A stretch of 64,000 bases of DNA, from contig NZ_MUMI01000023.1 of NCBI RefSeq assembly GCF_002155975.1, positions 1 to 64,000 of the forward strand, given 5' to 3'. Positions 9,764-18,431 of the stretch are shown in pieces. Both the position numbers and the translations under genes were made by a program. Numbering within the stretch: position 1 is the first letter of the stretch; each line of letters starts with the position of its first letter. The notes beneath the pieces were generated by a model. That model was given only the letters and a program-made list of their open reading frames with translations. It was not told the DNA's origin and ran no database searches. Origin of the DNA: Amycolatopsis kentuckyensis. GTDB taxonomy: Bacteria; Actinomycetota; Actinomycetes; Mycobacteriales; Pseudonocardiaceae.

Positions 9764-9809
9764 TTGGCTGTTTTGCCTGGTGGTGTCCCGCGTCCCGACA
9801 ATCGGCCCC

Positions 9810-9864
9810 TTGACACCCTGTGGCGCGGGTCACTTACACTACGACGGCTTGTTAGCGCTAACAA
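9810..9864 (+). promoter_or_regulatory. Promoter of the GH43-AbfB operon with perfect 16-bp LacI-family operator
   Basis: TTGACA (9810-9815) and TACACT (9835-9840) are 19 bp apart. TTGTTAGCGCTAACAA (9849-9864), a perfect palindrome with the central CG typical of LacI-family sites, sits at the expected transcription start. The start codon is at 9906. No LacI-family gene is present in the window, so the repressor must be encoded elsewhere. Confidence 0.75.
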
Positions 9865-9905
9865 TCCTTCTGGTGCCCCGCGCTCGACGATGAGATGGGT
9901 GGACG

Positions 9906-11285
9906 ATGATCAGTCGACGAGGACTGATGGCGGGCACGGCGGCCGCCGCGGTCGCCGGCGTGCTCGGCAGCAGAGCCGCCGCCTCCGCCCAGGCCGCCTC
10001 CGGCGCCTACGTCATGGCGTACTTCACCGAGTCGCCGTCGATGACCGGCGCCGACTACGGGCTGCACCTGGCGGTCAGCGTGGACGGCCTCGACTGGGTG
10101 CCGCTCAACCAGAACAACCCGGTGGTGACGCCGACGGCGGGCACCGGCGGGTTGCGCGACCCCTTCGTGCTGCGCAAGCAGGACGGCCGGTTCGTGGTGC
10201 TGGCGACCGACCTCAAGGGCACCGACTGGTCGCTGCAGAACCAGTACGTCCACGTCTGGGATTCCGCCGACCTGCGCGGGTTCACCGGCTACCGGCGGGT
10301 CAAGCTGCACTCGATGGCCACGCACAGCTGGGCGCCCGAGGCGTTCTGGGACCCTTCGCGCAACCAGTACGCGATCATCTATTCGGCGGCCTACGGCGGC
10401 CACGACGTCATCATGGTCAACTACACCACCGACTTCGCGACGGTCAGTGCGCCGCAGGTGTTCTTCGACCCCGGCCACGCGACGATCGACGGCACGATGG
10501 CCACCATCGGCGGCGTCAACTACCTCTACGTCAAGAACAACACGAACAGCACCCTGGTCGGCCAGCGCTCCGGCTCCCTCGCCGCCGGCGGTTTCACCAC
10601 GTACAAGACCGGAATCTCACCCGGGCGGGGGGTGGAGGCGCCGCAGATCGTGCCCGCGCTGTCGGGGAACCGCTGGTACCTGTGGGGCGACACGTGGAGT
10701 CCCAACGGCCGGTTCTTCTGCTGGGAGAGCACCGACGTGGCCGCCGGGAACTGGACGCTGCTGAACGACCGCGCCTACACGCAGCCGCTGAACTCCAAGC
10801 ACCCCGGGATCACGCCGATCACGGCCGCCGAGCGGTCCGCGCTCGTCACGCAGTGGGGTGCCCCGGCGTGGCGGCGGCTCAAGTCCTACAACTTCCCGGA
10901 CCGCTACGTCCGGCACGCGAACTCCGTGGGCCGCATCGACGCCTACCCGTTCGACCCCTACCAGGACCAGCTCTGGAAACTGGTGCCCGGCCTGGCCGAC
11001 ACGGCCGGGGTGTCGTTCGAGTCCGTCAACTACCCCGGCCGGTACCTGCGGCACAGCAACTACGAACTGCGCCTCGCCGCGAACGACGGCTCGGCGGCGT
11101 TCAAGGCGGACGCGACCTTCCACCAGACGGCGGGGCTCGCCGACGGGAGCTGGTCGTCCTTCCGCTCGCACAACTTCCCCGACCGCTACCTCCGGCACTA
11201 CGACTACGTGCTGCGGATCGACCCCCTCGGCAGCACGTCCTCCACTGTGGACAAGCAGGACGCGACTTTCCGCGTCGGCTACTGA
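9906..11285 (+). CDS. Tat-exported GH43 glycosidase with C-terminal AbfB (CBM42-like) domain
   Basis: A 459-residue protein. The N terminus MISRRGLMAG followed by an alanine-rich core and SAQA|AS is a twin-arginine signal. The GH43 propeller (about 35-320) shows GLRDPFVL, THSWAPEAFWDP and GVEAPQIV, the expected positions of the base, pKa modulator and acid. Residues about 325-459 form a beta-trefoil of the arabinofuranosidase-B type, with three copies of FPDRYVRH/YPGRYLRH/FPDRYLRH. AbfB domains bind arabinofuranose side chains, so a secreted alpha-L-arabinofuranosidase is the best guess. The next gene starts 20 bases downstream and is probably co-transcribed. Confidence 0.87.
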   Translation: MISRRGLMAGTAAAAVAGVLGSRAAASAQAASGAYVMAYFTESPSMTGADYGLHLAVSVDGLDWVPLNQNNPVVTPTAGTGGLRDPFVLRKQDGRFVVLATDLKGTDWSLQNQYVHVWDSADLRGFTGYRRVKLHSMATHSWAPEAFWDPSRNQYAIIYSAAYGGHDVIMVNYTTDFATVSAPQVFFDPGHATIDGTMATIGGVNYLYVKNNTNSTLVGQRSGSLAAGGFTTYKTGISPGRGVEAPQIVPALSGNRWYLWGDTWSPNGRFFCWESTDVAAGNWTLLNDRAYTQPLNSKHPGITPITAAERSALVTQWGAPAWRRLKSYNFPDRYVRHANSVGRIDAYPFDPYQDQLWKLVPGLADTAGVSFESVNYPGRYLRHSNYELRLAANDGSAAFKADATFHQTAGLADGSWSSFRSHNFPDRYLRHYDYVLRIDPLGSTSSTVDKQDATFRVGY

Positions 11286-11305
11286 CAGCTTGCGAAGGAG
11301 CCGTC

Positions 11306-12742
11306 ATGCTACGACGACGTGGCGCGGTTTTGTCGTTGCTCGTGCTCGCCACCCTGCTGCTCGGCGCGCCCGGTGCGCACGCCGCGCCGGTGACGGTGAC
11401 CGGCGGGAGCCAGTTCACCGACACCTCCGGCGCCCTCGTGCACGCGCACGGCGGCGGGATGCTCAAGGTGGGGGCGTACTACTACTGGTTCGGCGAGAAC
11501 CGCAACGCCGACGACACCTTCCGCGCCGTCTCGGCCTACCGCTCGACCGACCTGAAGACCTGGGAGTTCCGGGGCGACGTGCTGACGCAGTCGTCGGCGG
11601 CCGAGCTGGGCCGGGCGAAGATCGAACGGCCGAAGGTGATCTACAACAGCTCGACCGGTCAGTACGTGATGTGGATGCACAAGGAGAACGGCGACGACTA
11701 CGCCGAAGCGCGCGCGGCCGTGGCCACCTCCTCGACGGTCGACGGCAGCTACACCTACCGCGGCAGCTTCCGCCCGCTCGGTACCCACATGTCGCGGGAC
11801 ATCACGCTGTTCAAGGACGACGACGGAACCGCGTACATGGCGTCGGCGGCCCGCGAGAACGCCGACCTGAACGTGTACCGGCTCACCGCCGACTACACCG
11901 GTGTCTCGGCGCTGGTGCAGACGCTGTGGCCCGGCTCGTACCGCGAGGCGCCGGCGATGTTCAAGCGCAACGGCGTCTACTTCCTGCTCACCTCGGGCGC
12001 CACGGGCTGGCAGCCGAACCAGCAGAAGTACGCCACGGCCACGAGCGTCACGGGCACGTGGAGCGGGTTGTCGAACGTCGGGGACGCCACCGGTTTCGGC
12101 AGCCAGACCGCGTACGTCCTGCCCGTGCAGGGTTCGCAGGCGACCTCGTACCTCTACCTGGGCGACCGCTGGGCCGGTGCCTGGCAGCGCCCGGTCAACG
12201 AGTCGCGGTACGTGTGGCTGCCGCTCTCGTTCCCGAGCGCCACCACGATGGCGATGAGCTGGTACCCGAAGGTGAGCGTCGACGCGGCGACCGGCGTGGT
12301 CGCGGGTGTCGGCACCGGCAGCGCGTACGAAACGCTGGTGGCCCGGCACAGCGGGAAGTGCGCCGACATCCCGAGTTCCTCGCGGAACGACGGGGTGGCG
12401 CTGACGCAGTACACGTGCAACACCGGCGGGAACCAGCAGTGGAGTGCGATCGACACCGGCGACGGCTACGTCACCCTGATCGCCCGGCACAGCGGGAAGT
12501 GCCTCGACGTCTCGGACGGCTCGACGGCGGACGGTGCCGCGGTGGTGCAGTGGACGTGCGACGGCGGCACGAACCAGCAGTGGCAGGCCCAGTCGGTCAG
12601 CGGCGGGTACGTCCGGTGGGTGGCGCGCCACAGCGGGAAGTGCCTGGACGTCGTGTCCGCGTCGACGGCCGACGGTGCCGCCGTGAAGCAGTACCCGTGT
12701 ACCGGCGTGACGAACCAGCAGTGGCAGCGGAAGGCGGCCTGA
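11306..12742 (+). CDS. Secreted GH43 (galactanase-like) glycosidase with ricin-type lectin domain
   Basis: A 478-residue protein starting at ATG with AAGGAG five bases upstream. Signal peptide about 1-27 (AHA|AP). The catalytic part opens with ALVHAHGGGMLKVGAYYYWF, as in the exo-beta-1,3-galactanase branch of GH43 (GH43_24), and continues to about residue 335. The C terminus is a ricin B/CBM13 beta-trefoil with three ARHSGKC repeats, each ending in NQQW. CBM13 on an exo-galactanase is a known combination for arabinogalactan side-chain binding. With the AbfB enzyme upstream, it suggests stepwise removal of arabinose and then galactose (inference). It lies 20 bases after the upstream gene, probably in the same operon under the LacI-type operator. 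Confidence 0.85.
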   Translation: MLRRRGAVLSLLVLATLLLGAPGAHAAPVTVTGGSQFTDTSGALVHAHGGGMLKVGAYYYWFGENRNADDTFRAVSAYRSTDLKTWEFRGDVLTQSSAAELGRAKIERPKVIYNSSTGQYVMWMHKENGDDYAEARAAVATSSTVDGSYTYRGSFRPLGTHMSRDITLFKDDDGTAYMASAARENADLNVYRLTADYTGVSALVQTLWPGSYREAPAMFKRNGVYFLLTSGATGWQPNQQKYATATSVTGTWSGLSNVGDATGFGSQTAYVLPVQGSQATSYLYLGDRWAGAWQRPVNESRYVWLPLSFPSATTMAMSWYPKVSVDAATGVVAGVGTGSAYETLVARHSGKCADIPSSSRNDGVALTQYTCNTGGNQQWSAIDTGDGYVTLIARHSGKCLDVSDGSTADGAAVVQWTCDGGTNQQWQAQSVSGGYVRWVARHSGKCLDVVSASTADGAAVKQYPCTGVTNQQWQRKAA

Positions 12743-12759
12743 ACGGCTCCTTTCGGCTC

Positions 12760-12788
12760 TTGACGACGGGGTGACTGCTCGGTAACTT
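12760..12788 (+). promoter_or_regulatory. Candidate promoter for the GH5 gene
   Basis: TTGACG (12760-12765) and TAACTT (12783-12788) are 17 bp apart. A start about seven bases further on would lie downstream of the possible TTG start at 12790, which favours the ATG at 12823 as translation start. Confidence 0.5.
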
Positions 12789-12822
12789 TTTGCGAAACTC
12801 CTTCACGTTTGGGGCCGCCATC

Positions 12823-14574
12823 ATGCGCATGCTCGTGGCTTTGCTCACCGCCGTGGCGATGACCTCCGGTGTCGTCGCCTCCGCCGGCGCCGAAGACGTT
12901 CCGCAGCACCGGTTGACGGTGAGCGGCTCGACGTTCGTCGACGAGTACGGCCGCGAAGTGGTGTTGCGCGGCTTCAACGTCTCGGGCGAGGTGAAGCTGG
13001 CAGAAAACGGTTTCCTGCCCTTCGCCAACGCGGCCGACGCGCGCCGCTCGGCCCAGGCGATGAAGGCGCTCACCGGCGCGAACGCCGTGCGGATCCCGAT
13101 CGCGTGGGCCGGGACGCAACCGGTGCGCGGGCCGGTGAACACGCAGTACCTGGCGAAGCTGACCGAGCAGATGAAGGCGTTCCTGGACGAGGGTTTCACC
13201 GTCCTGCCCGACTTCCACCAGGACCTGTTCTCCCGCTACCTGTTCAACAAGGGCAGCTGGTACACCGGCGACGGCGCGCCGAAGTGGGTCGTCGACCTCG
13301 GCGGCTACCCGGCGGAGAGCTGCGGCATCTGCGCGCACTGGGGCCAGAACATCACCCAGAACGGCGCGGTCCAGGACGCCACGAAGGACTTCTGGCACAA
13401 CGCCCGCGGCGTCCAGGACGAGTTCGTCGGCATGGCCGTCCAGACGATGTCCTACCTGCGGAGCAACCTGAGTGCCGCCCAGTTCGCGGGCATCGTGGGC
13501 ATGGACCCGTACAACGAGCCCTTCGCCGGGCGGTACGACTCGGGCCAGGACAGCAAGGCGTGGGAGCAGAACGTGCTGTGGCCGTTCTTCAAGCGCTTCC
13601 GCGACGCGATGGATTCCGCCGGCTGGCAGGACAAGCCCGCGTTCGTCGAGCCGAACATGTTCTGGAACGCCAACATCTCCTTCCAGCTCCACCCCGGCGG
13701 CTTCCAGGACACCGGCGTCATGGGCCCGCGGTACGTCTTCAACACGCACTTCTACGACCAGCTCGCCCAGTCCGGCGTGTTCATGCCGGGCAAGGCGGGC
13801 GACGGCCAGTACAGCGGGAGCTTCGGCACGGTCCGGGACCGCGCGACCGCGCTGGGCACGACGGCGATCGTCACCGAATTCGGCCACCCGATGACCGGCT
13901 ACACCTCGGACAAGACCCCGACCGTGGACAAGGCGATGTACCAGGCCCTGGATTCACGGGTGTCCGGCGCGAACTGGTGGCGGCAGCCGGCGCAGTCGGG
14001 CCCGGTGCTCTCGGCGACGCAGTGGCAGTGGGACATCTACAGCGGCCGCCACCACGAGCTGATGAACGACAACCCGGACAAGGTCAAGACGGACGGCGAC
14101 GCCTGGAACGGGGAGGATTTCTCCTCGGCCCGCACGGCGGACGACGGAACGGTCCAGCTCCGCCAGGACGCGCGGCTGCTCGACCGCCTCTACCCGGCGG
14201 CGGTGGCCGGCCACACGCTGGCGTTCACCTACGAGGACCGCTCGCGCGACGGCAGCCAGACGCTGACGTGGAACCAGATCCCGTCGACGATGCCGGCGAC
14301 GGCGGCACTGACCGGGGCGGGCCGGTACGGCGTCCTCGTGTGGCAGGGGACCGACGCGGGCGCGCCGACCGAGCTGCACGTCCCGGCGGGGATGACCCCG
14401 ACGGTGGTGACGGACCTGGCCGCGCCGACCCGGGTGGGCGACCGCCTGCGCCTGCCGGCCACCCCCGGGCTGCACTACGCCCTGATCGCGGAACCGGCTT
14501 CGGCACCGACCGCGGCCCAGCTGGCGGCGGTCCGCGCGGAACTCGCGGCCTGGGCGCCGACGGCGGTCCGCTAG
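12823..14574 (+). CDS. Secreted GH5 glycosidase, endoglycoceramidase/cellulase-like
   Basis: A 583-residue protein from ATG 12823. A TTG 33 bases upstream is also in frame but would precede the predicted transcription start. The signal peptide (MRMLVALLTAVAMTSG, SAGA|ED) is about 26 residues. The TIM-barrel motifs are clear: VVLRGFNVSGE, VLPDFHQDLFSR, MDPYNEPF with acid/base Glu232, and TAIVTEFGHP with nucleophile Glu352. HQDLFSR and the long insertions are characteristic of endoglycosylceramidase-type GH5 rather than plain endoglucanases, so a glycolipid or a beta-glycan are both possible. A beta-sandwich tail follows (about 460-583). It has its own promoter candidate but lies directly after the GH43 operon. 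Confidence 0.85.
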   Translation: MRMLVALLTAVAMTSGVVASAGAEDVPQHRLTVSGSTFVDEYGREVVLRGFNVSGEVKLAENGFLPFANAADARRSAQAMKALTGANAVRIPIAWAGTQPVRGPVNTQYLAKLTEQMKAFLDEGFTVLPDFHQDLFSRYLFNKGSWYTGDGAPKWVVDLGGYPAESCGICAHWGQNITQNGAVQDATKDFWHNARGVQDEFVGMAVQTMSYLRSNLSAAQFAGIVGMDPYNEPFAGRYDSGQDSKAWEQNVLWPFFKRFRDAMDSAGWQDKPAFVEPNMFWNANISFQLHPGGFQDTGVMGPRYVFNTHFYDQLAQSGVFMPGKAGDGQYSGSFGTVRDRATALGTTAIVTEFGHPMTGYTSDKTPTVDKAMYQALDSRVSGANWWRQPAQSGPVLSATQWQWDIYSGRHHELMNDNPDKVKTDGDAWNGEDFSSARTADDGTVQLRQDARLLDRLYPAAVAGHTLAFTYEDRSRDGSQTLTWNQIPSTMPATAALTGAGRYGVLVWQGTDAGAPTELHVPAGMTPTVVTDLAAPTRVGDRLRLPATPGLHYALIAEPASAPTAAQLAAVRAELAAWAPTAVR

Positions 14575-14583
14575 CCGGCACCA

Positions 14584-14611
14584 GGTCGATCGGGAGGCCG
14601 CCCGATCGACC
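14584..14611. terminator. Bidirectional hairpin between convergent GH5 and monooxygenase genes
   Basis: A perfect 11-bp stem GGTCGATCGGG/CCCGATCGACC with a 6-base loop, placed nine bases after the GH5 stop and five bases past the stop of the convergent monooxygenase. Confidence 0.7.
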
Positions 14612-14616
14612 CGGCG

Positions 14617-15726
14617 CTACTCCCCGGCGCCGGTCAGCATGGCGACCATGCCGTGCGGGGCGTCGTCGCCGAACATGATCGCGTAGACGTCCTCGTCCGC
14701 CGCTTCCGCCGCCGCGCGCGCGAACATGGCCTGCTCGTACTCGGCGAGCGCCGTCTCGACGTCGCCGGGGTGGGCGGCCAGCGCCTGGCCGAGCTCGGCG
14801 CCGTCCAGCATGGCCAGGTTGGCGCCTTCGCCGTTCGGGGGCATCAGGTGGGCCGCGTCGCCGAGCAGCGTCACGCCCGGCACGCGGTCCCAGCGGTGCC
14901 CGGCCGGCAGGGTGCAGAGGCGGCGCAGCACCGGCGGCGTGTCGCTTTCGGTGATCAGGGCGGTCAGCTCGGGTGCCCAGCCGGCGAACTCCTCGGCCGC
15001 CTGTGCCGTCACGGTCGCGGCGTCCGCCCCGGCGAGCCAGTCCTGGGGCTTGAACAGCTGCGCGTACGTGTGCAGCGTCCCGCCGGCTTCGCGGTGCGCG
15101 ACGAGCCCCTTGCCCGGCGCCAGCGCGTAGAGCGCCCCGGCGCCGACGACCTTCGTGGCCGCGGGATGACGGGTGTCGCCGTCGAACAGGAACGTCTCGA
15201 CGACCGACACGCCGACGTACTCCGGGACGGCGTCGGAGAGCAGCGGCCGGACCTTCGACCAGGCGCCGTCCGCGCCGACCAGCAGGCTCGTGCCGAACCG
15301 GCGTCCGTCGGCCAGGTGGACCTCGTGGCCGCCGTCGCCGAGGGCCCGCACCCCGGCGACCTTGTGTCCCCAGTGGACGGTGCCGGGCGGCAGCGAGTCC
15401 AGCAGCAGCCGGCGCAGTTCGCCGCGCTGCACTTCGGGCCGCTCACCGGTGCCGTCGTCGGGCTGGTCGAGCAGCACGGTGCCGCGGGAGTCGACGACGC
15501 GGGAGGCTTCGCGGCCCGGCAGGACGAGCTCTCGGAACCCCTCGGCCAGGCCGGCTGCCTCGAGCGCCGGCTGGCCGTTCCAGGGGTGGATGTCGAGCAT
15601 GCCGCCCTGGCGGCGCGCGGCCGGTGAGGCTTCGGCCTCGTACACCTCGACCGGGATGCCGTGCAGGTGCAGGACACGGGCCAGGACGAGCCCGCCGAGG
15701 CCGGCTCCGATGATCGTGACGGTCAT
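14617..15726 (-). CDS. TetX-like FAD-dependent monooxygenase (copy 1)
   Basis: A 369-residue protein starting at ATG 15726 with GGAGG five bases upstream. The N-terminal Rossmann motif GAGLGGLVLA (about 6-15), the RRQGGMLDIH segment and the second FAD motif GDAAHLMPPNGEGANLAMLDG place it in the group A flavoprotein hydroxylases, in the subgroup containing TetX. Such enzymes use NADPH and oxygen to hydroxylate small aromatics or antibiotics, and the real substrate here is unknown. It is divergent from a TetR gene across an 83-base gap with two TetR-type operators, so substrate-induced expression is likely. About 43% of positions appear shared with the second copy at 17231 by eye, including RRQGGMLDIH and the VHWGH segment. 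Confidence 0.85.
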   Translation of the reverse strand: MTVTIIGAGLGGLVLARVLHLHGIPVEVYEAEASPAARRQGGMLDIHPWNGQPALEAAGLAEGFRELVLPGREASRVVDSRGTVLLDQPDDGTGERPEVQRGELRRLLLDSLPPGTVHWGHKVAGVRALGDGGHEVHLADGRRFGTSLLVGADGAWSKVRPLLSDAVPEYVGVSVVETFLFDGDTRHPAATKVVGAGALYALAPGKGLVAHREAGGTLHTYAQLFKPQDWLAGADAATVTAQAAEEFAGWAPELTALITESDTPPVLRRLCTLPAGHRWDRVPGVTLLGDAAHLMPPNGEGANLAMLDGAELGQALAAHPGDVETALAEYEQAMFARAAAEAADEDVYAIMFGDDAPHGMVAMLTGAGE

Positions 15727-15738
15727 GGTCACCTCCGA

Positions 15739-15791
15739 TTGGATTGTCGTTCCAATCGCCACGCTAGCACGAGTTTGGATCGGCGTTCCAA
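15739..15791. promoter_or_regulatory. Two TetR-type operators between divergent genes
   Basis: TTGGA-N7-TCCAA occurs twice, at 15739-15755 and 15775-15791, 36 bp apart. Each copy lies next to one of the divergent start codons. The near identity of the spacers (TTGTCG/TCGGCG) suggests one regulator controlling both genes. Confidence 0.75.
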
Positions 15792-15809
15792 TCGTGCGAT
15801 GATCGGCGC

Positions 15810-16466
15810 ATGGCGAAACGGCGCACGGACGGGCTGTCGAAGGACGTGATCGTGCAGGCGGCGGCCGCGATCCTGGACGACGGCGGCGAGGCCGCACTCA
15901 CGTTCCGCGCGCTCACCGCCCGCCTGTCGACCGGCTACGGCGCGATCTACCACCACGTCGCGAACAAGAGCGACCTCCTGGCCGCGGCGACCGACGCCGT
16001 CATCGCGCGCGTCATGGGCGACGCCGTGGCCGAGGGCGACCCGCGGGAAGCGCTGCGGACGGTCTCACTGGGCCTGTTCGACGCGATCGACGCCCACCCC
16101 TGGGTCGGCGCCCAGCTGTCCCGGGAGCCGTGGCGGCCCGCGCTCCTGGAGGTCTACGAGCGCATCGGCGGGCTGCTCGTCGCGCTCGAAGTGCCCGAGC
16201 GGGCGTTGTTCGACGCCGCGGGCGCGCTGGTCAACTACGTGCTCGGCGTCGCCGGGCAGAACGCCGCCAACGCCCGGCTGCTCGCCGCCGAGGCGGACCG
16301 CTCGGCGTTTCTCGCCACCGTGTCGGCGCAATGGGCCTCGCTCGACCCGGACGAATACCCGTTCGTGCACCAGGCCGCGACCCAGCTGCGGGAGCACGAC
16401 GACCGCGAGCAGTTCCTTGCGGGCGTCGACATCTTCCTGGCCGGGATCGCGACCCTGCGCGGTTAG
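15810..16466 (+). CDS. TetR-family regulator paired with monooxygenase copy 1
   Basis: A 218-residue protein. The TetR HTH covers about residues 10-57 (VIVQAAAAILDDGGEAALTFRALTARLSTGYGAIYHHVANKSDLLAA). The rest is a helical ligand-binding domain with no recognisable specificity. It is divergent from the FAD monooxygenase, with one of the two TTGGA-N7-TCCAA operators 19 bases before its start, so autorepression and repression of the enzyme are expected. The stop is four bases from the end of the convergent next TetR gene. Confidence 0.88.
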   Translation: MAKRRTDGLSKDVIVQAAAAILDDGGEAALTFRALTARLSTGYGAIYHHVANKSDLLAAATDAVIARVMGDAVAEGDPREALRTVSLGLFDAIDAHPWVGAQLSREPWRPALLEVYERIGGLLVALEVPERALFDAAGALVNYVLGVAGQNAANARLLAAEADRSAFLATVSAQWASLDPDEYPFVHQAATQLREHDDREQFLAGVDIFLAGIATLRG

Positions 16467-16469
16467 CGC

Positions 16470-17162
16470 CTACTCGCCGATGCCCGCCCCGATGCCCGCT
16501 CCGATGCCGTCGAGCAGGAAGTTCAGGCCGATCCGGAAGGTCTGGTCGGCATCGAGGTGGGCGGCGTCGCGGACGACCGTCTCCAGGGCGGGGAACCGGC
16601 CGGTGGCGAACATCCGCACCAGGTAGGGCCCGTGGGCGCGCTGCCACTGCCGCTGGTCCAGCCCGCTGGCGCGTTCGGCCCGCCGCTCGGCGATCTCGCG
16701 GCGGACCGCGCCGATCACGTACGCGTCGACAGCGGTGGCCATCGGCATGACCACGTCGACGTCGACGCCGTCCAGCGCGGCCAGGACCGCTTCGCCCCGG
16801 GCCAGCGCGTTCGGGCCGAGCTGGGGGCGGCCGCCGATCAGGTCGGCGAACCACTCGTGCCGGTGCGCGGCCTGCCGGGTGGCCTCGGCCACCGAAGTCA
16901 GCACCTCCCGCCAACCGTCCCCGGTCGGCCGGATCTCGGCGTGGACGGCGTCGACCATCAGGTCGAGCAGCTCGTCCTTGGTGTCGATGTAGCCGTAGAG
17001 CCGCATCGGCCCGACGTCCAGCGCGGCGGCGATCTTGCGCAGCGACACGGCTTCGAGCCCCGCTTCATCGGCCAGTTCGACCGCCGTCCGGACGATCAGG
17101 TCCCGGCTCAGCGGGGCCGGGGCCGGCCGGTTCGCCGGTTCCGGCCGCTCCCACACCAACAT
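16470..17162 (-). CDS. TetR-family regulator paired with monooxygenase copy 2
   Basis: A 230-residue protein. HTH about 19-66 (LIVRTAVELADEAGLEAVSLRKIAAALDVGPMRLYGYIDTKDELLDLM), of the type with a TetR_C_1-like ligand domain. The last residues are GIGAGIGAGIGE, encoded by three tandem 12-bp units (16477-16512), an odd low-complexity tail. The gene is divergent from the second TetX-like monooxygenase across a 68-base gap holding a palindromic operator. Its HTH resembles that of the third TetR gene at 44538 more than that of its neighbour. Confidence 0.85.
   Translation of the reverse strand: MLVWERPEPANRPAPAPLSRDLIVRTAVELADEAGLEAVSLRKIAAALDVGPMRLYGYIDTKDELLDLMVDAVHAEIRPTGDGWREVLTSVAEATRQAAHRHEWFADLIGGRPQLGPNALARGEAVLAALDGVDVDVVMPMATAVDAYVIGAVRREIAERRAERASGLDQRQWQRAHGPYLVRMFATGRFPALETVVRDAAHLDADQTFRIGLNFLLDGIGAGIGAGIGE
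16477..16512 (-). repeat. Three tandem 12-bp units at the 3' end of the TetR gene
   Basis: Units CCGATGCCCGCC, CCGATGCCCGCT and CCGATGCCGTCG on the plus strand encode a GIGA-type tail in the minus-strand protein. Strand slippage would change the tail length in frame. Confidence 0.8.
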
Positions 17163-17187
17163 GGGGGTGACAATACATCGGCTGCCG

Positions 17188-17202
17188 CGATACAGTGTAT
17201 CG
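17188..17202. promoter_or_regulatory. TetR-type palindromic operator
   Basis: CGATACA-G-TGTATCG is a perfect 7+1+7 palindrome midway between divergent starts. Related half-sites, ATACATCG and CGTATCG, flank it at 17173 and 17213. Confidence 0.65.
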
Positions 17203-17230
17203 AGCAGTACGGCGTATCGGAGGGGGATTC

Positions 17231-18349
17231 ATGACCATCGCCATCGTGGGAGCCGGCATGGGCGGGTTGGCGCTCGCCCGGGTTCTGCACGTGCACGGCA
17301 TCGAGGCCGTGGTGTACGAACGCGACGCGGCGCGCGACGCCCGCCGCCAGGGCGGCATGCTCGACATCCATTCCGGTCAGCGAGCGCTGCGCGAGGCCGG
17401 CCTGCTCGAGCAGTTCCTGTCCATCGCCCGGGGTGAGGGGCAGGACATGCGTCTCCTGGAGCCGGACGGCACTCTCCTGCACCAGGAGGACACGCCCGAC
17501 GACGCTCCGATGGCGCGTCCCGAGATCGACCGCACCGACCTGCGCAACCTGCTCCTCGACGCGCTCCCCGAAGGAACGGTCCACTGGGGGCACGCGTTCG
17601 ACCACGCGGAAGGCGGCGTCGTCCATTTCACCGACGGCACCAGCGCGCGCTACGACCTGCTGGTGGGGGCGGACGGAGCGAACTCCAAGGTCCGGGCCCT
17701 GCTGACCGACGCCCGCCCGGCCCACCTCGGCCAGAACGCGGTCGAGCTGGCGATCCCCGACATCGACCGCACCCACCCGGACCTGGCGGCGATGGTCGGC
17801 CGCGGCAACTACTGGGTGTTCGGCGACGGCAAGTCCCTGTCGGCCCAGCGCAACGGCGACGGCTGCGTCCGCATCGGCGTCAGCTTCTACAACACGGGAG
17901 AGAACTGGTTCGCGGAGAGCGGCATCCGCTTCGACGACCCACCCGCGGTCCGAGCCCGCTTGATCGAGCTCCTGGACGGCTGGGACTCGAGATTCACCGC
18001 CCTGATCGCGGCGGCCGACGACACGGTCGCCCCCCGGCCCCTCGCCACCCTCCCGATCGGCCTGACGTGGCCCACGAACCCCACCGTCACCCTGGTCGGC
18101 GACGCAGCCCACCTGATGCCCCCGGTGGGAGAGGGAGCGAACATGGCCCTCCTGGACGGCGCGCACCTGGGCCTGGCGCTGGCGGCGCACGGGGCAGATT
18201 TCGCAGCGGCGGTGGCGGAGTACGAGCAGGAGATGTTCGAGCGCACCGGCGCGGCGGCCCGAATGTCGGCGGACATGCAGGAACTGCTGATGTCCCCGGA
18301 CGCGAGCCGTAGGCTGCTCGAGTTCTTCCAGCCCAACTCCACCGCATAG
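17231..18349 (+). CDS. TetX-like FAD-dependent monooxygenase (copy 2)
   Basis: A 372-residue protein starting at ATG 17231 with GGAGGGGG upstream. FAD motifs: IVGAGMGGLALARVLHVHG (about 5-23), LLVGADGANSKVR (DG motif, about 150-162) and VTLVGDAAHLMPPVGEGANM (about 285-304). It is a homologue of the gene at 14617 and is likewise divergent from a TetR regulator. The C-terminal helix (MQELLMSPDASRRLLEFFQP) replaces the tail seen in copy 1. Substrate unknown; detoxification of an aromatic compound or antibiotic is a family-based guess. A small membrane protein gene of opposite strand follows 82 bases later. Confidence 0.85.
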   Translation: MTIAIVGAGMGGLALARVLHVHGIEAVVYERDAARDARRQGGMLDIHSGQRALREAGLLEQFLSIARGEGQDMRLLEPDGTLLHQEDTPDDAPMARPEIDRTDLRNLLLDALPEGTVHWGHAFDHAEGGVVHFTDGTSARYDLLVGADGANSKVRALLTDARPAHLGQNAVELAIPDIDRTHPDLAAMVGRGNYWVFGDGKSLSAQRNGDGCVRIGVSFYNTGENWFAESGIRFDDPPAVRARLIELLDGWDSRFTALIAAADDTVAPRPLATLPIGLTWPTNPTVTLVGDAAHLMPPVGEGANMALLDGAHLGLALAAHGADFAAAVAEYEQEMFERTGAAARMSADMQELLMSPDASRRLLEFFQPNSTA

Positions 18350-18431
18350 TCCGGGAGAGGACGCCCGCCGCCCCGAAATCCTGAACCGACGGTGCTCGGT
18401 GGGGCAAGGGATGACAGTGGGGAGTAGACGC

